From positions 1 to 41,424 of the forward strand of contig NZ_FCOJ02000063.1 in assembly GCF_001545035.1 (NCBI RefSeq): a stretch of 41,424 nt of DNA, given 5' to 3'. Position 1 is the stretch's first letter, and each line of letters opens with the position of its first letter. Of the stretch, positions 25,033-32,898 are shown piece after piece. Below the pieces are notes generated by a model. It was not told the origin of the DNA. It saw only the letters and a list, made by a program, of their open reading frames with translations, and made no database searches. Position numbers and translations under genes: made by a program. The DNA is from Caballeronia glebae. GTDB lineage: Bacteria > Pseudomonadota > Gammaproteobacteria > Burkholderiales > Burkholderiaceae.

Positions 25033-25833
25033 ATGATCGATACGAAGACTTCATTCGATCGCGAAGCAGCGGGCGCAGCGAAAAACGCGCGCCCGCTGTT
25101 TTTCATTGGCGACCTGCATCTCTCCGAAGAGATTCCGAGAACGGTCGCCGCCTTCGAGCATTTCATCGAGGTCACGGCGAACGACGCCGATTCGATCTTC
25201 ATTCTCGGCGACCTGTTCGAGTTCTGGATCGGCGACGACATTCTCGACGGCCCCGCGACCGACGCGCGCGCCAATTTCGCGCGCCGCATGACGCGCCTCA
25301 TGCATACGCTCTCGGAGCGCGGCATCGGCCTTTACGTGATGCACGGCAATCGCGATTTCCTGCTGGGCAGGCGCTTCATGAAAGATGCGGGCGCGCTGCC
25401 GCTGCCCGATCCGTTCGTGATCACCGCGTTCGGCAGACGCATCGCGCTCGCGCACGGCGACGGCCTTTGCACGGCCGATCACGCCTATCAGCGTTTTCGC
25501 GCCGTCGCGCGCAACACGTTCGCGCAACGGCTCTTTCTGGCATTGCCGTTCGAGACGCGCCTCGGAATCGGCCAGCGGATGCGTACGAAAAGCGAGGGCG
25601 CGCGTGTGACCGGCGTGATGGCGAAATACGACGTCACGAAGAAAGCCGTCACCCAGCTCTTCATCAATAGCCGCGCGAATACGCTGATTCACGGCCACAC
25701 GCATCGCCCCGCGATGCATCGGGAAGTCGAAGGCGTGCGCTGGGTCTTGCCCGACTGGGAACTGGACGCCCACACGCCGCGCGGCGGCTATCTGCGCGTC
25801 GACGAAGAAGGCGTGCGCGCGCTGCCGCTCTAG
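25033..25833 (+). CDS. lpxH: UDP-2,3-diacylglucosamine diphosphatase
   Basis: Hydrolyses UDP-2,3-diacylglucosamine to lipid X, the fourth step of lipid A synthesis, at the inner face of the cytoplasmic membrane. The 266-residue calcineurin-type phosphoesterase has its Mn-binding motifs in order: GDLHL (26-30), GDLFEFWIGDD (59-69), HGNRD (104-108), HGD near 140 and HGHTH near 220. Residues 1-20 are an extra N-terminal stretch. Terminates in a CTAG shared with the convergent cysE stop. Confidence 0.95.
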   Translation: MIDTKTSFDREAAGAAKNARPLFFIGDLHLSEEIPRTVAAFEHFIEVTANDADSIFILGDLFEFWIGDDILDGPATDARANFARRMTRLMHTLSERGIGLYVMHGNRDFLLGRRFMKDAGALPLPDPFVITAFGRRIALAHGDGLCTADHAYQRFRAVARNTFAQRLFLALPFETRLGIGQRMRTKSEGARVTGVMAKYDVTKKAVTQLFINSRANTLIHGHTHRPAMHREVEGVRWVLPDWELDAHTPRGGYLRVDEEGVRALPL

Positions 25834-26630
25834 CGTTCGAGGGGCGCGGCGCGCTCCTCCGCCAGCTTGCCGTCCATCGACGTGCACAGACGTTTGAGAT
25901 CGACGAGCGCGGCGCCGTCGACTGGATTGAGCGCTTCCACGCGCGCACCGAGCCGTTCGAGCGCCGCGACGATCTCATCGACGCGCTGCGTCTGCGTCGA
26001 CGCGTGATCGATCAGGCCGTGGATCGCGAGCGAAACGGGATCGTCCGCGTTCGGCGTGATGCCGTAAGCGCAGAAACCGCTCTTCGCGGGTTCATCGGAT
26101 TTCTTCTTTTCGACGGCGGGCATCACGATGCGCGCCGGATTGCCGACCGCCGTGCCGCCCGCCGGCACCGGCTTCACGACCACCGCATTCGAGCCGATCT
26201 TCGCGTCCGCGCCGACAGTGAAGCCGCCGAGCACCTTCGCGCCCGCGCCGACGATCACGCCGCGCCCAAGCGTCGGATGGCGCTTCGCGCCGCGCGTGAG
26301 CGAAGTGCCGCCAAGCGTCACGCCCTGATAGATCGTGCAGTCGTCGCCGATTTCGGCCGTCTCGCCGATCACGACGCCCATGCCGTGATCGATGAACACG
26401 CGCCGTCCGAGCGTCGCGCCCGGATGAATTTCGATGCCGGTGAGAAAACGCGCGAACTGCGACACGAAGCGCGCGAGCCAGCGCCACTGCCCGCGCCAGC
26501 ACGCGTTCGCCACGCGATGCAGGACGATCGCGTGCAGCCCGGGATAGCAGGTGATGACTTCCCAGGCGCTGCGGGCGGCAGGATCGCGCTCGCGGATGGC
26601 GGCGATGTCTTCGCGAAGTCGGTCGAACAT
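25830..26630 (-). CDS. cysE: Serine O-acetyltransferase
   Basis: Acetylates serine with acetyl-CoA, giving O-acetylserine, the first step of cysteine synthesis. 266 residues. This is the shorter class of SAT that lacks the long helical N-terminus of E. coli CysE: MFDRLREDIAAIRERDPAAR leads straight into the left-handed beta-helix with hexapeptide repeats. DHGMGVVIGETAEIGDD carries the catalytic D81/H82 pair. The C-terminal ~75 residues after the helix (from about 190) form a charged helical extension, unusual in length for short SATs. ATG at 26630 matches the family. Upstream is a hairpin at 26658-26680. It overlaps the lpxH stop by 4 bp. Confidence 0.93.
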   Translation of the reverse strand: MFDRLREDIAAIRERDPAARSAWEVITCYPGLHAIVLHRVANACWRGQWRWLARFVSQFARFLTGIEIHPGATLGRRVFIDHGMGVVIGETAEIGDDCTIYQGVTLGGTSLTRGAKRHPTLGRGVIVGAGAKVLGGFTVGADAKIGSNAVVVKPVPAGGTAVGNPARIVMPAVEKKKSDEPAKSGFCAYGITPNADDPVSLAIHGLIDHASTQTQRVDEIVAALERLGARVEALNPVDGAALVDLKRLCTSMDGKLAEERAAPLER

Positions 26631-26657
26631 GGCGATGTCTCTGAAGGGGGAACAGGC

Positions 26658-26680
26658 GCTTTGCACGAATCGCGCAAAGC
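26658..26680. repeat. Inverted repeat in the cysE leader
   Basis: GCTTTGC / GCAAAGC, 7-bp arms and 9-nt loop, 28-50 bp upstream of the cysE start and just after a -10-like TATAAG. Could be an operator or leader hairpin. Confidence 0.35.
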
Positions 26681-26783
26681 TTATATCGGCGGTCGCCGTT
26701 TTTCGCCGATTGTAGGACGAGCGCGGACACTCTGCCCCGATGCCCCCGTTGGCAGCGCGGTCGCTGCGAGCAAGCACGCGCGT

Positions 26784-27560
26784 TCAGTCTTTTCCGGATC
26801 GAAGCAGAATGTGCTTGGCGATGCCGCGCAGGATGTTCACTTCTTCGCGCTCGAGCCCTGAACGCGCGAACATTCGCCGAACGCGCGACATCAGTTTCTT
26901 CGGATTGGCCGGATCGAGGAATTCGAGCGCGACGAGCGCCTCTTCGAGATGCGCGTACATCCCTTCGATTTCATCGCTCGCCGCGCTCTGCTCCGCCGAG
27001 TCCACCACGGCGAGCGGGCTCGCGGGCGTCTGCGTCTGGAAAGCGACTCTCAACTCGTAGGCGAGCACCTGGACGGCCTGCGCGAGATTGAGCGAGCTGT
27101 AGGCGGGATTGGCCGGAATATGCGCGAGCGCGCTGCAGCGTTCGACATCGGCGTTGGCAAGGCCGGTGCGCTCGTTGCCGAACACGAGCGCGATGTCACC
27201 GTGGCGCACGAATTCGTGCGCGCGTTCGGCGAGCGCTCGCGGCGGCATTTGCGGCGGTCCGAACTCGCGCATGCGCGCGGTCATCGCGACGGACCAGCGC
27301 ACGCCGACGAGCGCATCGGCGAGCGTGTCGACGATGTGCGCGGACGCGAGCACGTCGTCGGCGCCCGAGGCCATCGCGATAGCTTCGGGCTCGTTCTTGA
27401 CGTTGGCCGAGCGCGGCGCGACGAGCACGAGGCGCGCGAAGCCCATGGTTTTGAGCGCGCGCGCGGCCGCGCCGACGTTGCCCGGATGACTCGGCTCGAC
27501 GAGGATAAAGCGCGTGGACGTGAAGCCGCCGGCGGGCGCGGAAAGTTCGTTGAGTTCCAA
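26784..27560 (-). CDS. trmJ: tRNA (cytidine/uridine-2'-O-)-methyltransferase TrmJ
   Basis: Methylates the ribose of nucleotide 32 in the anticodon loop of several tRNAs using S-adenosylmethionine. The 258-residue SPOUT enzyme has the knot motifs RFILVEPSHPGNVGAAARAL (18-37), LVFGNERTGLANADVE (125-140) and IPANPAYSSLNLAQAVQVL (148-166). The C-terminal ~85 residues are a helical extension, as in E. coli TrmJ. The start is TTG at 27560: no ATG or GTG is available in frame before the domain, and an in-frame stop lies 14 codons upstream. Divergent from suhB. Confidence 0.92.
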   Translation of the reverse strand: MELNELSAPAGGFTSTRFILVEPSHPGNVGAAARALKTMGFARLVLVAPRSANVKNEPEAIAMASGADDVLASAHIVDTLADALVGVRWSVAMTARMREFGPPQMPPRALAERAHEFVRHGDIALVFGNERTGLANADVERCSALAHIPANPAYSSLNLAQAVQVLAYELRVAFQTQTPASPLAVVDSAEQSAASDEIEGMYAHLEEALVALEFLDPANPKKLMSRVRRMFARSGLEREEVNILRGIAKHILLRSGKD

Positions 27561-27822
27561 GGCGCGGTTCGTGCAAAAGTTGAAAAAGGTGCCAACCCGC
27601 TATGTTAACGCGCTTTGCCCAGGCGTCGAAACCGCGCGGGCACTTTCGGGTAAAATGTCGCCTTCGCGCGCCGCGAACGGTTTTTGCATCCAGTCGAACC
27701 TTCGCGCGAACGCCTCGCTCTTATTCAATTCGTCTTTCGTCGACATAGTCGTTGTCGCCATTTTTTTCGCCTGCGCGCGTTCGTGTTTCGCGAGCGCGTC
27801 CGGCGATCAGAGGATTTCGCTC

Positions 27823-28626
27823 ATGCATCCGATGCTCAATATCGCTGTCAAGGCCGCGCGCCGCGCCGGACAGATCATCAACCGCGCGTCGCTCGATCTG
27901 GACCGCATCCAGATCACCAAGAAACAGCACAACGACTTCGTGACGGAAGTCGACAAGGCGTCCGAAGCCGCGATCATCGAGACGCTGCACACCGCCTATC
28001 CCGATCACTCGATCCTCGCCGAAGAATCCGGCGCCACGGATCGCGAATCGGAGTTTCAGTGGATCATCGATCCGCTCGACGGCACCACCAACTTCATCCA
28101 CGGCTTTCCGTACTATTGCGTGTCGATCGCGCTCGCGCACAAAGGCATCGTGCAACAGGCGGTCATTTACGATCCGACGCGCAACGACCTCTTCACCGCA
28201 TCGCGCGGCCGCGGCGCGTATCTGAACGAGCGACGCATCCGCGTCGGCAAGCTCGATCGTCTGGCGGATGCGCTGATCGGCACGGGCTTTCCGTTTCGCG
28301 ACGGCCAGGGACTGAACGGCTACATGCGCCTTTTCAGCGAGATGACGCTGTCGTGCGCGGGCCTGCGTCGTCCGGGCGCGGCGGCGCTCGATCTCGCGAA
28401 CGTCGCGGCCGGGCGTCTCGACGGCTTCTTCGAGCAAGGCATTCATCCGTGGGACGTGGCGGCGGGCAGCCTCCTCGTGGCCGAAGCGGGCGGCCTCGTC
28501 GGCAACTACACCGGCGAATCGGACTTCCTGTTCAAGAACGAAATCCTCGCCGCCAATCCGAAGGTGTACGCGCAGATGATCAAGATCCTCGACATGTACT
28601 CGCGCACGCGTCTGACCGGCGAATAA
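27823..28626 (+). CDS. suhB: Inositol-1-monophosphatase family protein SuhB
   Basis: Mg-dependent phosphatase fold; in E. coli SuhB (267 residues, identical length) also acts as a ribosomal-RNA transcription antitermination factor. Metal residues E67, D83 and D86 (IDPLDGTTN) and the second motif WDVAAGSLLVAEAGG near residue 205 are intact. ATG at 27823 has AGAGGA at good spacing; a longer frame reading from upstream lacks homology. Ends at a strong terminator. The 262 bp upstream are shared with the divergent trmJ. Confidence 0.95.
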   Translation: MHPMLNIAVKAARRAGQIINRASLDLDRIQITKKQHNDFVTEVDKASEAAIIETLHTAYPDHSILAEESGATDRESEFQWIIDPLDGTTNFIHGFPYYCVSIALAHKGIVQQAVIYDPTRNDLFTASRGRGAYLNERRIRVGKLDRLADALIGTGFPFRDGQGLNGYMRLFSEMTLSCAGLRRPGAAALDLANVAAGRLDGFFEQGIHPWDVAAGSLLVAEAGGLVGNYTGESDFLFKNEILAANPKVYAQMIKILDMYSRTRLTGE

Positions 28627-28636
28627 GCCGCATCGA

Positions 28637-28664
28637 CGGGGCGCGTCTTGCGCCCCGCTGTTTT
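28637..28664 (+). terminator. suhB terminator
   Basis: CGGGGCGC-TCTT-type loop-GCGCCCCG stem followed by GCTGTTTT, 11 bp after the suhB stop. Confidence 0.82.
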
Positions 28665-28793
28665 CCTTCCTCCCGCGCCCCGGGCGCGCCGCCTGCTCTG
28701 CAACGAATGCAGGGCTCCGTTACAGTGCAAGCTTTGCCCTCGTACCGGCAAGGGCGATGCGCGCTTTCTCCCGCCTGCCCCGATCTCACGCCG

Positions 28794-28820
28794 CGCGCCA
28801 CACGCGCCATACGCGCCACA
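28794..28820. repeat. Three tandem 9-bp repeats upstream of lplT
   Basis: CGCGCCACA, CGCGCCATA, CGCGCCACA in direct tandem, followed by a decayed fourth unit, 15-41 bp before the lplT start. A longer in-frame start at 28757 would translate them as repeated Arg-His-Thr, an implausible N-terminus for a membrane protein. Confidence 0.7.
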
Positions 28821-28834
28821 CGTCACGCACGCTC

Positions 28835-30133
28835 ATGAAGAAAGGCTTCTATACGATCATCGCCGCGCAGTTCGTTTCGTCGCTCGCCGACAATGCGCTT
28901 CTGATCGCCGCGATCGCCATGCTCGCCGTCGTGCATTCGGCACCGTGGGTCACGCCGCTGCTGCAGATCTTCTTTACGGTTTCGTATGTTCTGCTCGCGC
29001 CATTCGTCGGCGCATTCGCCGATGCGATCCAGAAGCGCCACGTCATGTTCACGTCGAACGCGCTCAAGGCGGCCGGCTGCGCGATGATGATCGCGGGCGT
29101 GCATCCGATGCTCGCGTATGGCGTCGTCGGACTGGGCGCGGCGGCTTATTCGCCCGCGAAATACGGTATTCTCACCGAGCTTTTGCCGCCGCAGAAGCTG
29201 ATCGCGGCGAACGCGTGGCTCGAATCCGCGACCGTCGGCTCGACGATTCTCGGCACCGTGATCGGCGGCGCGCTCGTGAGCCAGGTGGTCGGGCGCTGGG
29301 TCGTGCATGCGCATCTGCCGTTCGTGAGCACCGCCGCGCACGCCGCGCTCTTCGCCGTGATGGTGATCTACGCATCGGCGGCCGTCATCAACGTGTTCAT
29401 CCCCGACACCGGCGCGCGCTATCCCAACGTCCTGAACGAACCGACGAAGCTCGTCCACGATTTCTCCCACTGCTTCATGGTGCTGTGGAAGGACAAACTC
29501 GCGCAGATTGCACTGTGGGTCACGACGCTGCTCTGGGGCGCGGCCGTCACGCTGCAGTTGCTCGTGCTGAAATGGGCCGACGCGAACCTCGGCCTGTCGC
29601 TCTCGAAAGCCGCCGTGCTGCAGGGCGTGACGGGCCTGGGGATTGCGCTCGGCGCTGCGGCGGCGTCCGCGTGGATCGTGTTGCGCCAGTCGCTCAAGGT
29701 GTTGCCGGTGGGCGTGCTGATCGGCGCGGTGGCCGTCGCGATGGCGTTCTACAACAAGGACCTGTTTCCGGCCGACTCGGGCGTGCATATCGGCCCCCTG
29801 TTTGCGCCGGCGTACATCCTGATGGCGTATCCGCTGATGATCGCGCTCGGCAGTCTGTCGGGATTTTTCATCGTGCCGATGAACGCGATCCTGCAGCATC
29901 GCGGCGCGACGCTGTTGTCCGCCGGACATTCCATCGCGGTGCAGAACTTCAACCAGAATCTCGCCGTGCTCGCCATGCTCGGCGCCTACGCCCTGCTTTT
30001 AACGACCAAGGTGCCGGTGCAATGGATCATCGTCGTGTTCGGCGTTTTCGTGTGTTTGATGATGGCGCTCGCGATGCGTCGCCACACGCAAAACGAGCGC
30101 GAAGCCGATCTCGTTGCGTTCGCCGAGGAATGA
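28835..30133 (+). CDS. lplT: Lysophospholipid transporter LplT
   Basis: Major facilitator family flippase that moves lysophospholipids (chiefly lyso-PE) from the outer to the inner leaflet of the inner membrane for re-acylation. 432 residues, about 12 transmembrane helices. MKKGFYTIIAAQFVSSLADN is the conserved first helix; AKYGILTELLPPQKLIAANA is the diagnostic loop shared by LplT proteins. Start at 28835 chosen over 28757 because of this N-terminus. In E. coli LplT is next to the acyltransferase gene aas; no aas is present here. Followed by the DUF883 gene after about 190 bp. Confidence 0.93.
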   Translation: MKKGFYTIIAAQFVSSLADNALLIAAIAMLAVVHSAPWVTPLLQIFFTVSYVLLAPFVGAFADAIQKRHVMFTSNALKAAGCAMMIAGVHPMLAYGVVGLGAAAYSPAKYGILTELLPPQKLIAANAWLESATVGSTILGTVIGGALVSQVVGRWVVHAHLPFVSTAAHAALFAVMVIYASAAVINVFIPDTGARYPNVLNEPTKLVHDFSHCFMVLWKDKLAQIALWVTTLLWGAAVTLQLLVLKWADANLGLSLSKAAVLQGVTGLGIALGAAAASAWIVLRQSLKVLPVGVLIGAVAVAMAFYNKDLFPADSGVHIGPLFAPAYILMAYPLMIALGSLSGFFIVPMNAILQHRGATLLSAGHSIAVQNFNQNLAVLAMLGAYALLLTTKVPVQWIIVVFGVFVCLMMALAMRRHTQNEREADLVAFAEE

Positions 30134-30326
30134 ACTTTGCTCAACGGTGTATTCTGGGTCGAACCCGCGCCGGCTCACGGAAGGAAGGGAGGGAACGCGG
30201 GCGGCGGGGTTGGGTCGTAACGTTATAAGCGGCGCGCCGCGGCCGATCGCGCCGAGTTGCATGGCGTATCGCGGTCCGGACCCGGCAAATTAATCCTTCG
30301 GCAAACGTCAATAAAGGAGCATGAAA

Positions 30327-30695
30327 ATGGGATTGTTCACACGTTCGACGCTCGACAGCAAAATCGACGGCGCAGCCGACCTCGGCCAGCGCGCGGTGCG
30401 CGGCGCGAGCGACGCGGTCGATTCGGCGAGCAGCCAGTTGCGCAGCCTGCTCGATGATCTGGAAAGCTCGATTTCCGGAGCGAAGGACATCGATGCGGAC
30501 AAACTCCGCAAAGAACTGCAATCGCGTTTGAAGACCGCGCGTTCGCAGATGAACGGCGCGAGCAGCGCGGTGTCCGGCAGGCTGAACGACGCAGCCGGTT
30601 ATGCCGACGACTTCGTCCATGACAAGCCGTGGCACACGCTCGGCGCGGTGGCGGGTCTCGCATTGCTCGTCGGTTATCTCGCCGGGCGCGCGTAA
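30327..30695 (+). CDS. DUF883 (ElaB/YqjD-like) membrane-anchored protein
   Basis: A 122-residue protein of the DUF883 family. The middle (about 30-95) is a long amphipathic, probably coiled helix (SQLRSLLDDLESSISGAKDI), and the C-terminus is one transmembrane helix with typical glycine-rich end (AVAGLALLVGYLAGRA). E. coli ElaB and YqjD bind ribosomes and anchor them to the inner membrane in stationary phase; function here is by analogy. The second ATG, at 30327, is taken as start because AAAGGAG (30313-30319) is seven bases from it but only one from the ATG at 30321. Confidence 0.87.
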   Translation: MGLFTRSTLDSKIDGAADLGQRAVRGASDAVDSASSQLRSLLDDLESSISGAKDIDADKLRKELQSRLKTARSQMNGASSAVSGRLNDAAGYADDFVHDKPWHTLGAVAGLALLVGYLAGRA

Positions 30696-30719
30696 CGCGA
30701 TCCGTCGTTCTCGAAAATC

Positions 30720-30762
30720 GCCGCTGGCACGGCAGTGCGTTCGTGCCGGCGGCTTGCTTTCA
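30720..30762 (+). terminator. DUF883 gene terminator
   Basis: 12-bp stem GCCGCTGGCACG / CGTGCCGGCGGC (one G-U pair), followed by TTGCTTTC; 25 bp after the stop codon. The T-run is weak. Confidence 0.6.
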
Positions 30763-30793
30763 ATACTTTCCCCTGGCTGCTGGTGGCGAGAAA
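30763..30793 (+). repeat. Left 31-bp direct repeat bounding the oxalate segment
   Basis: Starts ATACTTTC and ends CGAGAAA. Matches 37515-37545 in the same orientation at 26 of 31 positions, with no gaps. The two copies enclose 6.7 kb that hold all oxalate genes. Possible attachment-site remnants or recombination repeats. Confidence 0.7.
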
Positions 30794-31528
30794 TAGAGTC
30801 CTCGACTCTACATTCGCCGCCTCACGTTGCGCGTGATGCCGGCCATCTCAGAGCGCTTATTCGGCTATTTTTTTAAGGCCGTGGCGAACGCAGTAAAACC
30901 ATCCTGCGATCACGACCTGAAGCCGAGCGAGCCTCTTTCTCCCATTCGTCTCAAGAGAAAGAGCCGTGCTCTCCGAGCTTCGCTAATGTATGCCTTGTCG
31001 TGGTCAGAGCGTCGACCGCATCAATCGAAAGTAACGAAGACTTCACGGGCGACGGCAAGTCTGCTGCAACACAACTCCACCGCAGGCATGAATCGCCGAC
31101 AGCCGGTCGAGATCCGTATCGGCTCCGTCGAAACCGCACCGAGAAGGCGAGCACCCTCCGCCGCGACACGGAGGTTAGCCAAAATAGCGTTAGCGTGCGC
31201 TTCTTCGTCACTTGCAGCGAAGAACGCTTGTAAGGCTCCTCGCATGCGCCAACGAAGTCATCCACCCGTCGAAACGATTCCAACACGGAACCGGAGCGAG
31301 ATTGGCATATGTCCTCTAAAGCTCTAGAGCGAGTGATCCGGCCTGTACAGCCAGCGATGATGTAAACGCTGCGACTTCCATCATCGAACGCAGCGCCAAG
31401 CTCCGTTAGCCATTTCAAACGAAACTAAGCACTACAAATTATCACCAAACGCTTTGCCATCCAAACCGCGAAGCTCAACAGGAAAACGCGTCTCCTTTGA
31501 CCAAACATCGGTCTCCAATCCGGAACTG
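30794..31528. other. Long gene-poor stretch left of the oxalate operon
   Basis: About 730 bp, visibly less GC-rich than the flanking core genes, with no recognisable gene. Holds a 9-bp inverted repeat CTCTTTCTC / GAGAAAGAG (30933-30963) without a T-run, and one reading frame of uncertain status (31021-31245). Looks like decayed or foreign sequence. Confidence 0.5.
31021..31245 (-). CDS. Uncertain small ORF, possibly a decayed gene
   Basis: A 74-codon frame from ATG at 31245. The predicted chain contains SDEEAHANAILANLRVAAEG and ARLLGAVSTEPIRISTGCRR. No ribosome-binding site is evident and no family is recognised. An overlapping frame on the same strand (from 31418) contains ALEDICQSRSGSVLESFRRV and could be the upstream part of the same gene before a frameshift. 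Composition (many GCT, GTT and CGT codons) is less GC-biased than the core genes. May be a gene fragment or chance. Confidence 0.25.
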   Translation of the reverse strand: MRGALQAFFAASDEEAHANAILANLRVAAEGARLLGAVSTEPIRISTGCRRFMPAVELCCSRLAVAREVFVTFD

Positions 31529-31563
31529 TTGACCGTCATCACCCATCGATTAGTACATCGATG
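31529..31563 (+). promoter_or_regulatory. Putative oxalate-operon promoter with overlapping operator palindrome
   Basis: TTGACC (31529-31534), 16-nt spacer, TAGTAC (31551-31556) is a plausible though weak -10. Exactly around it lies a perfect inverted repeat CATCGAT-TAGTAC-ATCGATG (31544-31563), so a protein bound there would cover the -10. It is 39 bp upstream of the frc start codon. Regulator unknown; no regulator gene other than the PAS protein is visible in the segment. Confidence 0.5.
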
Positions 31564-31601
31564 CAATGATTTAATCCTTTCCTACAAAGGAGCAAATCAG
31601 A

Positions 31602-32852
31602 ATGGTACTTCCGCTCAGCGGCATCAAGGTCATCGACTTCACAGGCGTACAGGCGGGCCCGTCCTGCACTCAAATGCTGGCCTGGTTCGGAGCCGATGTG
31701 TTGAAAATCGAACTTCCAGGAAAGGGGGACGTGACGCGCCAGCAACTGCGCGACATCCCGGGTAAGGATGGCCTGTATTTCACGATGCTCAACTCGAACA
31801 AGCGTTCGCTGGAGTTGAACACCAAGACGCCCGAAGGCAAGGAAATCCTGACCAAGCTCCTGGAGCAGTCCGACATGCTCGTCGAAAACTTCGCGCCTGG
31901 TGCGCTTGAGCGCATGGGCTTTGACTGGGATCACGTACACAAGATCAATCCGCGGCTGATCTACGGAACCGTCAAAGGCTTTCCCGAAAACTCCCCCTAT
32001 GGCGATCTGAAGACCTACGAGGATATTGCGCAGTCGGCCGGGGGCGCAGCCTCGACGACAGGCCTCGTTGAAGGCTCGCCACTTATGTCGGGCGCCGCGC
32101 TTGGCGACTCCAACACCGGCATGCATCTTCTGATCGGTCTGCTCGCTGCGTTGCTCCATCGCGAGAAGACCGGCGAAGGCCAGAAGGTCTACATGTCGAT
32201 GCAGGATGCGGTTATGAACCTGTGCCGCATGAAGTTGCGCGACCAGCAGCGCCTGGAGCGTAACGGCGAGCTGACCGAATATCCGCAATATCCGCACAAG
32301 CCGTTCGGGGATACGGTGCCACGCGGCGAGAATGCGTCGGGCTCGGGCGTCCCGGGCTGGATGCTGAAGTGCAAGAACTGGAAGACCGATCCTAACGATT
32401 ACGTCTATGTGATTTTCCAGCCTTGGGGTTGGGAGAATGTCTGCAACGTGATCGGCAAGCCGGAATGGATCACCGATCCGAAGTTCGCGACGCCCGATGC
32501 ACGCATCCCGCATCTGTTCGATGTCTACGCTGCCGTCGAGGCATGGACGATCGACAAGGATAAGCATGAGGTCGTCGAAATCATGCGCAAGTATGAGATC
32601 CCCTGCGGACCGGTGCTGACGACCAAAGAGTTGTTGCACGACGAATCGCTGCGCGCTAACGGCTCGATCGTGGCTGTCGAGCACAAGGAACGTGGAACCT
32701 ATTACACCGTGGGATGCCCGCCGAAGTTTTCGGCCTTCACGCCGACGATTACGGCTTCGCCTCTCCTGGGCGAGCACAACGAGGAAGTTCTGCTGGGACT
32801 CGGTTACTCGAAAGATCAGATCGCGAGCCTTCGTGAAAAGAAGGTGATCTGA
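31602..32852 (+). CDS. frc: Formyl-CoA:oxalate CoA-transferase
   Basis: Transfers CoA from formyl-CoA to oxalate, giving oxalyl-CoA and formate: the activating step of oxalate breakdown. Class III (CaiB/BaiF) CoA-transferase of 416 residues, the exact length of E. coli Frc (YfdW). The catalytic aspartate is D169 (GAALGDSNTGMHLL), Q17 (FTGVQAGPSCTQML) is the conserved active-site glutamine, and the flexible glycine loop is NASGSGVPGW near 245. ATG at 31602 has AAAGGAG nine bases upstream. First gene of the oxalate operon, 46 bp before oxc. Confidence 0.96.
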   Translation: MVLPLSGIKVIDFTGVQAGPSCTQMLAWFGADVLKIELPGKGDVTRQQLRDIPGKDGLYFTMLNSNKRSLELNTKTPEGKEILTKLLEQSDMLVENFAPGALERMGFDWDHVHKINPRLIYGTVKGFPENSPYGDLKTYEDIAQSAGGAASTTGLVEGSPLMSGAALGDSNTGMHLLIGLLAALLHREKTGEGQKVYMSMQDAVMNLCRMKLRDQQRLERNGELTEYPQYPHKPFGDTVPRGENASGSGVPGWMLKCKNWKTDPNDYVYVIFQPWGWENVCNVIGKPEWITDPKFATPDARIPHLFDVYAAVEAWTIDKDKHEVVEIMRKYEIPCGPVLTTKELLHDESLRANGSIVAVEHKERGTYYTVGCPPKFSAFTPTITASPLLGEHNEEVLLGLGYSKDQIASLREKKVI

Positions 32853-32898
32853 TTTTCTTTCGCAGCGGGCTACTTACTCACCGAAACGGGGATTCAAT

